From Protopterus annectens (taxonomy: Eukaryota > Chordata > Ceratodontiformes > Protopteridae), in contig NC_056725.1 in assembly GCF_019279795.1 (NCBI RefSeq), positions 1,749,427,916 through 1,749,491,915 of the forward strand: 64,000 bases of DNA, given 5' to 3'. Below, one piece after another: positions 56,351 to 64,000 of this stretch. Under the pieces are notes generated by a model. The model saw nothing but the letters and a program-made list of their open reading frames with translations, did not search any database and was not told the origin of the DNA. The position numbers and the translations under genes were made by a program. Positions within the stretch are counted from its first letter, which is position 1; each line of letters starts with the position of its first letter.

Positions 56351-59152
56351 GATTCTTGTTGCATGTTCACCCTTAGCATGCATGTCACAAGGCCACAGTT
56401 TTTGCACAGGTAGTTAAATTCACACTGTTGTTACTTACGTTGTATGTTCATAGCCTGGACCACTTCAGAGGTGACAGAAGTGGTGGCTGGGGTTAGGACA
56501 ATGTGTTGATACCAGCACTTGTGCAGAAGCTGATGCTAGGACTCAAGTAGTAGACTAACTGGCAGTCAACAGTGGTAGTTTGTGTCTTCATCTTGGGCAA
56601 GCAGCCAACCACAATACATGGTGAAGATAAAGCCTTATCCACATATGAACCTAAGGATGTGCAGAATGTTTTCCTTTCCAGGTGTGTGTGTGTGTGTGTG
56701 TGGGGGTGTCCTGTGGCTTTGAGCACCAGTAGTGTCCCTTGTGGCTGCAGCAGCAGATGATGAACACACAGTATATGATATAGTTATACCTACTGTACCA
56801 CAAACTCGCAGGGGAGCCTGAAGCTGTCACGTCACATTTGGCCCTTGATGGGCAAGTGACATGTGGGATCAATTACCTGATGTGTCAGAGTGTTATCCCG
56901 GCACAGTCTACTATACCTCAGGCCTTCATTTGGCTGACTGCTATGTTTTGTGACATTTGTGAGGCTACTGCTCTGTGCAGTCATCAGCTGTATGAGGATA
57001 TGGAGTCTTTGGACAGTGTCATCATTCATCTTATGAGGTTTGTAGTGACAGTCACCACTTCCATTTCCACCTCCACATAGATGTACAAGTGCTGTCATCA
57101 CTGCCCAAGTCAGTACTGTTGTCTGTGGTTGAGGTACGTGTACATTTCAGGGGGAGGTTGTGTAGGGGGGCCATTGCAGGGTACATGGTTATCACCTGCA
57201 TCAGGAAATGTACAATGTTGTGCCACCCCCTCATCATAGGTAGTGAAGTCAACCAACCTCCAATTACAGGACTCCTTCCCAACAGAATCAGTCCAGGTCA
57301 TATTCTCAAAGCCACAGACCATCCTTGCCACGGGAGGCCCCATAGTCTTACTAAAACGTTCCATTCTACTAGTCCCAATAATGGTCATGTAGTGACACCC
57401 CTTTCGTGACACAAGTGAATGTCATCCCTGTCACAGACCACCTTATTTAACCATGAAACTCCCTCCTGTGACATGCTGTCCCAATCCCTTTGGTATGGAA
57501 ACCACACTGCTATTGTGCTTTTCTGCATCTGTGCATTTGATGGCAACTGTGACCCAGTCCACCCTCATTCTTATGAGGTGCTTGTGGAGGTGTAAGACGC
57601 ACAGTGTGACCTCACCAGGTACTGCCTGCATAGCCTTCCACCAATGTGGTATGCATCATGTTTGTTTTGTGTGACATTGCACTGTTGTTGTGTGCTTGAT
57701 AAAACCCATAGTTCTGGACTAGACGTCACTATTTTGCTGTGCTGCAATGTAATGTCTATTTGGTGGCGGTGTGCAGATGCTTCTTGCTGTTGTTTGGCTT
57801 TAGTGTCACTGGCTGATAATGTATCAGCACCTTCCACGTTGGGCATGTTTCCATGAACCTGTTATACCCTTACCATACGGCTAATTTATCCATTTCCTTG
57901 TGATCATGTTATATAGTGTGGCACATCACATAAACATTCTGCAGGCTGTGGCTGAGCCATACTGCAGTGCTTCACCAAGACATACTGGGATAGTGGAAGC
58001 AGGCTTTGAATTAGTCAAGCACTTATTTGCTGATGTTTCTTATTTCTGCTTGTGCAGTATTGTACTACAGTGCTGAGTGGGTTCTGTATATGCATCATTA
58101 GCCAGGGCTGTTTCAGGTATCTTTTATCACATGCAGCACAGTATGGACATATGTCAGTTGGGCGTGGGGTTACTGCATACGTGTTGTTGATTTAGCAGCA
58201 GCATACATTTCATACAGATATAGTGCCTATGCTGACTGACTGGATAGCCCTATGGATGGTCACCTTGAGGGAAGTGGAGATACAGCTGACATGCATGCCA
58301 TGTATTTGAATCATGGGAGCTGCCAGGATTCTGAGCAGGTGCATTAGTTTTGATTCCATATACATTGCACACTACCTAGCAGTTATGGAAAGGTAGTTTT
58401 TCTTATTCACATACCTTTGTGATGGTGGACCATATATATGGGGCCTTTATTGCCGAACTGAATACCTCAGGGAGGTAGGTGAGGTCATAAAAGCCATGCA
58501 TTGTTGTGGCTCTCTATTTGGTCTGCCAGTCCAGCTGAAGAACCATGACTTTGAGAAACCTGTTAAGAATTTTAAAGGCAGAAGCCTCTGATATTAGTTT
58601 CTGAAAGGCCCATGTTGAAAGGATAGTGAGTGCTGTGCCGAGGTGTAAAGAAATAGGAAGCCATTCATGTATTGCTGTCGACTCTGTAGGAGATGCAAGT
58701 AAATCAAGCAGCAAACAGAAGTGCAGTCTAGTCAGAGACAGCTGGTAGTCTCCTGGTCTGTGAAAGTGTGAAACATTACTCATTGATGGTGCTATTTTCA
58801 TTGACTCCTGATGTATTGCTGTGCTATTGTGATCCTGTGCATTTTAGCTGTCTACAACTCAGTTGTTTTTCATGTGTTTTGCTCTTTTAATAGTGTCAGC
58901 TCAGGTTTGTGCTTAAATTCTACTTCCTACATATGACATAATTTCCATATGCACATTCATTTGCATATATTCTGAATTGCAATATTTTTCTTGTGTGTAG
59001 TATGGGATCATGGGACTAGGAATTTCTGCAGTCCTACCGGTGATTATTTCCAAATTATTCTGTCTACATAGTACCTAATTTACCTGTGAATCCCAGTCTT
59101 ATTGTGAATTATTGTGGGACTTAATTTTAAAGTAATCATATTTGTTAATAAT
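56351..59152. other. Continuation of the sequence interrupted by hAT; unassigned
   Basis: Rejoining across the hAT duplication restores continuity with 51440-52029. Contains a short (GT)n at 56681-56703. I could not recognise a transposase or other coding motif on either strand, and the transition to unique sequence (about 58.5 kb) is not sharp. Confidence 0.35.
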
Positions 59153-59168
59153 AGATGCTGTCATTGTT

Positions 59169-59368
59169 GGGCGGCCACGGTGGTGCAATGGTTAGTGTTG
59201 CCACCTCACAGCAAGAGGTTCTCCGGTTTGATCCTCAGCTGGGGTGCCTTCTGTGTGGAGTCTGCATGTCCTCTCTGTGGTCGCGTGGGTTTCCTCCGGG
59301 TGCTCCGTTTTCCTCCCACATCCCAAAGACATGCTGTAGGTGGATTGGACACTCTAAACTGGCCCTAG

Positions 59369-59444
<76 letters not shown>

Positions 59445-59564
59445 ACCTTCTGTGGAAGGTTGGGCGCTGGACTGGCAACTCGACACCGTAAAACTCCATT
59501 GCCAATCATGTACGGACAGGTGATCCGCTGTGGCGACCCCTAACCGGGAAAAGCCAAAAGAAGA
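59169..59564 (+). mobile_element. V-SINE, full length
   Basis: tRNA-like head GGCGGCCACGGTGGTGCAATGG with A-box (TGGTTAGTGTTG) and B-box (GGTTTGATCCTC). Then the V-core TCTGTGTGGAGTCTGCATGTCC...GTGGGTTTCCTCCGGGTGCTCC and tail CCGCTGTGGCGACCCCTAACCGGGAAAAGCC(AAAAGAAG). Perfect 16-bp target duplication AGATGCTGTCATTGTT at 59153-59168 and 59565-59580. A long (GT)n (59373-59444) has expanded inside it after the core. Confidence 0.95.
59373..59444. repeat. (GT)n microsatellite within V-SINE
   Basis: About 36 GT units growing from the SINE's own TGTGAGTGTGTG stretch. Confidence 0.95.
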
Positions 59565-60099
59565 AGATGCTGTCATTGTTACATTTAGCATCCATTTACA
59601 CTATGGAGTTCAGGCTTAATATGTGTACTACTGTTAAAGCATGGCAAGTTTTCATAACTTTTATCATAGCAGTGCTGCAGTTATGTTACAAACCAGACTA
59701 TGATATTAATAATGAATACTGCATTTTTCTTCTTTTCATCATATTGATAACTTGTGCAGTAAACATAGCTGCATGGGTTGTTTCTTGCCAAGAATATAAC
59801 AGCTGTCCAGCTTCCAAAGCTTCAGGGCACCTTCCACACAGCAAATCCATTAGGCAGCTTAAGCTGACCTGCCTAAAAGCACAGGTTTGAGTTGTAAGCC
59901 CTTCAGAGCACTCCTGCCGCTGAACAGAATACACCTTTGCATGCTTTTGAGGTTTGATATTTGGCTTGTGCTGTTCCTTTGCTGGGCAGGTAAGTTCACT
60001 TTGTGGAAAAATCTTCCATATTTTAAATTTAATAGAAACAGCAAACCCAGTTGATAATATGTTTTGAAACAAGGCAGAAACAAGTTGCTGAAGACTTCA

Positions 60100-61225
60100 G
60101 TTCACACCAAACTGCCACAGGACATTGATTTATTAAAAATATGCTAGTACTTTCACACTGATAAACATTGCTTCATCATACAAACCTACATTTTCAACAT
60201 TCAATTATATACACAATTTTAAAACACAATAAACCATTTACAACTAACAACCACTTTAAAAACACACACCCCTTCATCAAGAAGTATACAAACTTAAAGT
60301 AAAATCTTTTTGCATTACTCTAAAGCATAGCCCCCGTCACTTCAGCTTCCTGGATCTCAAAACAGGTTTCAATGGGACTGAATCATTAGGTCCAAGCCCA
60401 CGGTGAGCCCCCAGCCTCAGACTCCACTGTAGTTCAATATTCTCAATTCTGTTTGTCAGATCACCCATTCTGACATTCTCTCTCAAAACATGTAAAACTT
60501 GAAAAGTAAAAACATGCTCTTCCCCTGCAAGTAATGTATGCTTTGCCAGAGCACTGTATTCAAAACCCTTTCTAGTGCAATATAGATGATCCCTTATCCG
60601 CTCCCTTAACCTATGGTTAGTGTTCCCTGCATAGCACTTGAAGCAGATTTTGCAGTGTGCTACATAAATAACATTCTTTGTGTTACAGTCAGTTGAAACT
60701 CTCAACTCCCATAGGGAACCTGTTCCTGGGTGCTTGAAAAACTGGGATTCATCTATAAATTCACAGAAAGCACACGGTTCACATTTCTTAGTGCCCATAG
60801 GGCTCCCACCAGGTGGAGCATGATTTTCTGGGTAACAAAGCCTTTGCTTCAATGTTCTCATATTTTTATAAACCTAGGGTGCAAGCCCACAGGTTCTGCA
60901 GCCTTCCCATCAACCTGTAAAATATGCCAGTTGTTCTGTACAATGCTTCTCACCTTATTAAAGTATGACAGTAAAACTGGAATATTAGTATTTCCCCTTT
61001 GTGTATCCATCCTTTGCACCATATCACCAGAAAAATATGGTTTAGCGCTACCATTCCTAACTGTATATGCCATATTAACCTCAGCCTGGGTGTAACCCCT
61101 AGTCATTTTCAAAGTCCTGACTGTTGTACGACAAACGTGATACCCTCATTGCTTGACCCTTTACAATATTAAGGAAGATATGTTGCGGATGCATACGAGC
61201 CCTATGCAGGAATGCTGGGCTTTTG
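60100..61225 (-). pseudogene. Penelope-like element, RT C-terminus and GIY-YIG endonuclease
   Basis: Minus strand. The RT end part reads 'GQAMRVSRLSYNSQDFEND', 'GYTQAEVNMAY' and 'PVLLSYFNKVRSIVQNNWHIL', the conserved post-palm region of Penelope RTs. After a frame break the 174-codon frame 60861-60337 has a linker and a GIY-YIG-type domain: 'CNTKNVIYVAHCKICFKCYAGNT' then 'LRERIRDHL', with the flanking Cys pair CEPCAFC. GIY-YIG nicks target DNA for these elements. The IY/AG core is altered from the usual Y-x(n)-YVG. The 3' region (to about 60100) contains AAGCAATGTTTATCAGTGTG-type sequence. A dead 5'-truncated copy. Confidence 0.82.
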
Positions 61226-61229
61226 TGCA
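61149..61229 (+). repeat. Left arm of a Penelope inverted repeat
   Basis: CCCTCATTGCTTGACCCTTTAC...CAGGAATGCTGGGC (from 61145) is the reverse complement of 61363-61442, with about 8 differences in 78 bp. The arms are separated by about 130 bp. Confidence 0.88.
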
Positions 61230-61485
61230 TCTGCTGAATGAGAGTAGTAACTTTTTGAATTTCACCATGAAATTTTCAACTGAGAAAATTGATATTTTGG
61301 ATGTGGAAATGGGAAAACAATGGGTGGTAATCTGTCCACTAAGATGCACAGAAAGGAATGTTACCACCCAGCATTCCTGCACAGGGCATGTATGCATCCA
61401 AAACATATCTTCCCTAATACTGTAAAGGGTCAAGCAATGAGGGATAAAAATGCAGTGTGTTTGGAACACCAAGGACAGATTCAAG
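61226..61485 (+). pseudogene. Penelope-like element, RT fragment in opposite orientation
   Basis: Plus strand: 'FVHLLNESSNFLNFTMKFSTEKIDILDVEMG', then in a shifted frame 'LSTKMHRKECYHPAFLHRAC', 'HPKHIFPNTVKGQAMR'. These match the Penelope RT stretch around 'F-S-T-x-x-I-x-FLDV' and 'Y-R-K-x-T-x-R'. It overlaps the minus-strand copy by the 78-bp inverted repeat, so two 5'-truncated copies (or one rearranged copy) lie head-to-head. Confidence 0.8.
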
Positions 61486-61544
61486 TATTTAAGTATAAAA
61501 TGGATGCTTGCTTAATCAAGGTACGAAATTCTCTGAATCATCTT

Positions 61545-62073
61545 TGGTCTGCAGGATTTCTTAAAGTTGTTACAGGCAATAAACCACAGTCATGTGGTAT
61601 ATATCAACAAGCAAGGAGGAGCCAGGTCTTACCCCTTTTGCAAACTAGCCATGTTAGCTTGGGATATAGCATTATAGCAAAAATCTTACTCTACAGGCAT
61701 CCTATGTCCCATCAGTGCAAAACTGTGTGGCAGACAAACTGAGCCAGGAGCAAGGCAAATCCTCATGAATAGAAGCTAGACCAGGGATTGTCCCAAGATT
61801 TGATCTGTCTGTGGGGAGGTCCTCAAGTGGACCTTTTTGTATGCTGTCCGAACAATCTGCTGGTAAAATTCTGCTCCAGCACTCCATGCAAGAAGGCCTG
61901 GAAGACCAATGCTTTTTCTTTTCCTTGGAGAGGGATGTTTCTGTGTGCTTCACCCTTTTCACTGATATCCAGAGTATGTCTGAAGATTCAGAAGGAATCT
62001 CCCAAAATTGTTGTTGTGACTCCCTTCTTTTTGAAATGGCTAGTGTTCAGGTTTTATTATAATTGTGAGAGTT
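61545..62073 (+). pseudogene. DIRS relic: RNase H and MT-like fragments
   Basis: Frames shift, but the order is clear: 'TVMWYINKQGGA' (about 61588-61620), 'PFCKLAMLAWDIAL', 'PSVQNCVADKLSQ' (RNase H end, about 61708-61745), 'WGGPQVDLFVCCPNN' (about 61812-61860), 'CKKAWKTNAFSFPW' and 'ISRVCLKIQKESPKIVVVTP'. These align one-to-one with B's MWYINKQGGT, ENILADILSR, GLPEIDLFASPHN, 'AWKVDSLSFSW' and IILIAPDWP. It is closer to D-like than A/B/C by eye. No ends found. Confidence 0.75.
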
Positions 62074-62090
62074 ACTATCTTACGGCCTTT

Positions 62091-62321
62091 ATCCACGGTG
62101 GTGGTGCTGCGGTAGTGTTGTCGCCTCACAGTAGACACTGTCCGGTTCAATTCTCAGCTAGAGCGTCTTCTGTGTGGAGACATGCGTGAATGAGCGTACC
62201 TTCGTTGAAGGTTGTACGTCAGGGCTGGCAACTCGGTACATAAAAATCAACTGCCAATCATTAGCGGACCGGAGTTCCGCTGTGGCACCCCCTAACTGGG
62301 GAAAAGCCAGAAGACACATTC
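62091..62321 (+). mobile_element. tRNA-derived SINE (short V-SINE-related family), full length
   Basis: Head CCACGGTGGTGGTGCTGCGGTAG, B-box-like CCGGTTCAATTCTCAG and tail CCGCTGTGGCACCCCCTAACTGGGGAAAAGCC. Target duplication ACTATCTTACGGCCTTT (62074-62090) / ACTATCTTATGGCCTTT (62322-62338), one mismatch. It inserted at the end of the DIRS relic. Confidence 0.92.
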
Positions 62322-62439
62322 ACTATCTTATGGCCTTTCTTGCTCCTCCATGACTGTTAATGTAGGTTAATCATTATTATAGAAAGCTATTGTTCTACCT
62401 AATATTACATGAAAGTTTTTTTGAGCATGTATTTCCAGC

Positions 62440-62760
62440 ATTTGTTTTACAACTAATGTTTGGCAGGCTGATCTTTTGTACAGTTGTTTCTTCTCCTCTC
62501 CATATGAACCTATATCACATTTTTTCAAGACTTTTTGTTTTAATGAAAACTCTCAAAACTTGGTGCAGTTTCAGAACACACTGCCCCTGTTAACTTAGAG
62601 GACATACACAAAACTATGCACATCTCCAAAAAGTTAAGTTTAACCCTCCAGATGGAACAATTGCCAAATGCATCTACAAACATTACCTAACCTAAAATTA
62701 AGATTACTCATGCTAAAGCACATGTTACAGACTGTGTTCCCACTTACAGTGACTGGCTTA
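62440..62760 (+). repeat. Interspersed repeat 'F', copy 2 (uninterrupted)
   Basis: GGCAGGCTGATCTTTTGTACAG, CTTTTTGTTTTAATGAAAACTCTCAAAA, AAGTTTAACCCTCCAGATGGAACAATTG and CATGCTAAAGCACATG align in order with 27195-27237 plus 28990-29215. It shows the empty site of the LINE at 27287. Confidence 0.82.
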
Positions 62761-62762
62761 TG

Positions 62763-64000
62763 ATGTCCTTCCGTATCACTGTTGCAGTATTCTTACAACT
62801 GGGACATCCTGCAGTGGATAGCTGAACAACCACCCAGCATACTAAAACCTTTCCACCTTCCAGGTGCCATATGTCCTACTTCCGAGGTGCAAGATACATA
62901 TGTGATGTACCAAACCCTAATCCTCAGAACTTCTTTGCTGCCATTCTGAACGCTACCTTGAATTTTGTCTGCAAGATGTTCAATGAGTTGATTCAGCTAC
63001 CGAGTTTGCCCCTTTGGGATTTCTGCCTTCCTTTTGGTTTACCTTTTACAAGTCATCTAGGAAGGAGAAATTTGAGTGTGGAAGGCAGATTCTGTATAAA
63101 TATAGATATAAGCACTGCCTTTTTAATTTGGTGTTCCGCATAGCCATACTTATTGTGGGATTTGACAGACAGTCGTCTCTAAGACTCTCTGTAGTTCTCT
63201 GTCATTCCTTTCCATTTACCTGATGAGCCAGCATCTAAAATTATTAACTTAGGGTACTAGGGTCTCGGAATCCACCTTCCATGATGTTCATCTGCCACTT
63301 AAGAAAAACCCAAAAAGTCACGCATTGAATATCTTTCTGTCCAGCCTCCTATTGATATCTCCATTGGGTTGGATGAAGAACACAAGGAGCAATCAGTGCT
63401 CCCTCTGTCATGATTCATTTGGAGGCTGACATGGGGCTGACTACCCCCATTTCTGTTGAGGCTGTGCCTATGTCTGTTGAGGATGTGTAGGGGAAGCCAT
63501 GGCTGATTATATTGGAGTGGACCTAGGGGGATTCTGCAAATACTTGTCAAGCAAAAGGTGCCTGGTACCCCATTGAATGTAGGCAGAGGTCTGAACCTTC
63601 TAGAATTGTTGAAGCTGATGTTCCTTTAAAAAAGAAGCAGAAGACCAGGCATGTGGCCCCTGTGGCTATGACACACAAGGGATGTCAGGATTTTACTCAG
63701 TTTTTTTTAATGCTTAGTACTTTAATGGCTCTAAAGCCCCCTCAAGGATCATCTGTTCCCATACCTCTCAACCTGGAAACATCAAAAATTTGGACAAGGC
63801 CCATGAAAAATAGGTACAATTCTGTACACTGATTAACATAAAATTTGCATATATACTTATATAACCCCACCCACTCCAGTGGAATTGTGGGATACCAACT
63901 TTCAAATGCAAACTGGAGAACAACCAAAATATGGTACCAGAGTCCCCCCTGCAGCCATTCCAATGTCACATTACCTGGCCCGTTTACCATAAACATTAAT
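62763..64000 (+). mobile_element. Possible DIRS left end and gag-like region (tentative, runs off window)
   Basis: ATGATGTCCTTCCGTATCACTGTTGCAGTATTCTTACAACTGGGACATCCTGCAG resembles the left ends of A (ATGTTCTTCGTCTTTCACTGTTGCAG..CACATTGGGTCATTTTCCTGCAG). The following kilobase holds short frames with basic stretches ('LKKKQKTRHVAP' near 63640) but no clear Cys module. The right half, if any, is beyond the window. Confidence 0.4.
63758..63830. repeat. Interspersed repeat end 'CATACCTCTCAACC' (copy 2)
   Basis: Matches the copy near 54580. It probably extends to or past the window end; family unknown. Confidence 0.55.

Noticed and set aside
57052-57856. Cluster of overlapping open frames on both strands near 57-57.9 kb
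   Set aside because: Frames are short, mutually overlapping and show no conserved motif; no gene called.
1-64000. CRISPR arrays, bacterial operons, phage modules, rRNA genes
   Set aside because: None present; the repeat and ORF patterns are those of a transposon-rich vertebrate genome.

Overview
This is eukaryotic, almost certainly vertebrate, genomic DNA rather than a bacterial or viral genome. It is AT-rich and contains long intron-like stretches, CA/GT microsatellites, tRNA-derived SINEs with target-site duplications, several LINE clades, and DIRS, Penelope, Harbinger and hAT elements. The one convincing host-gene piece is a 162-bp exon (19654-19815, + strand). It resembles a repeat of the cation-independent mannose-6-phosphate/IGF2 receptor, so most of the window may be intron of that gene. 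V-SINEs plus abundant DIRS elements would fit a lungfish, amphibian, basal ray-finned fish or similar TE-rich vertebrate; the species cannot be fixed from sequence alone.

The dominant content is DIRS-type tyrosine-recombinase retrotransposons. Four near full-length copies are present: A 8709-14144, B 21535-27140, C 29844-35461 and D 41123-47308. Each has inverted terminal repeats, a gag-like ORF, a pol ORF (RT, RNase H and the DIRS C-terminal region often called methyltransferase-like), a tyrosine recombinase (YR) ORF, and an internal complementary region that copies both outer ends in inverse order. A, B and C are one family; D is a more diverged one. Older relics lie at about 17.65-19.0 kb and 61.55-62.07 kb, and a possible left end at 62.76 kb. 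All lie on the + strand. None is intact, but B's YR ORF is complete.

Left to right: a decayed L1 (0.66-2.7 kb); SINEs and a CR1-like LINE fragment (3.2-5.5 kb); a Harbinger transposase relic (7.0-7.8 kb); DIRS A; a DIRS relic with a V-SINE; the host exon; an antisense L1 endonuclease fragment abutting DIRS B; a 5'-truncated LINE nested in another repeat (27.2-29.2 kb); DIRS C; a small TIR element; antisense LINE and MITE pieces (36-38 kb); a CR1-like LINE split by DIRS D and by a SINE (40.9-48.6 kb); a dense run of DNA palindromes (50.7-51.3 kb); a Harbinger-type SANT/Myb-like relic split by a 4.3-kb hAT element with a perfect 8-bp target duplication (52.0-56.3 kb); a V-SINE with a perfect 16-bp duplication (59.2 kb); two inverted Penelope fragments (60.1-61.5 kb); and further SINE and DIRS pieces.

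The parts do not form a pathway. They record successive nested insertions, several datable relative to each other by interrupted elements. The least explained structure is the array of about nine back-to-back hairpins at 50709-51285. Other points of note are a conserved overlapping YR reading frame in the DIRS family, and a LINE whose 5' end carries 49 bp copied from neighbouring DIRS B.
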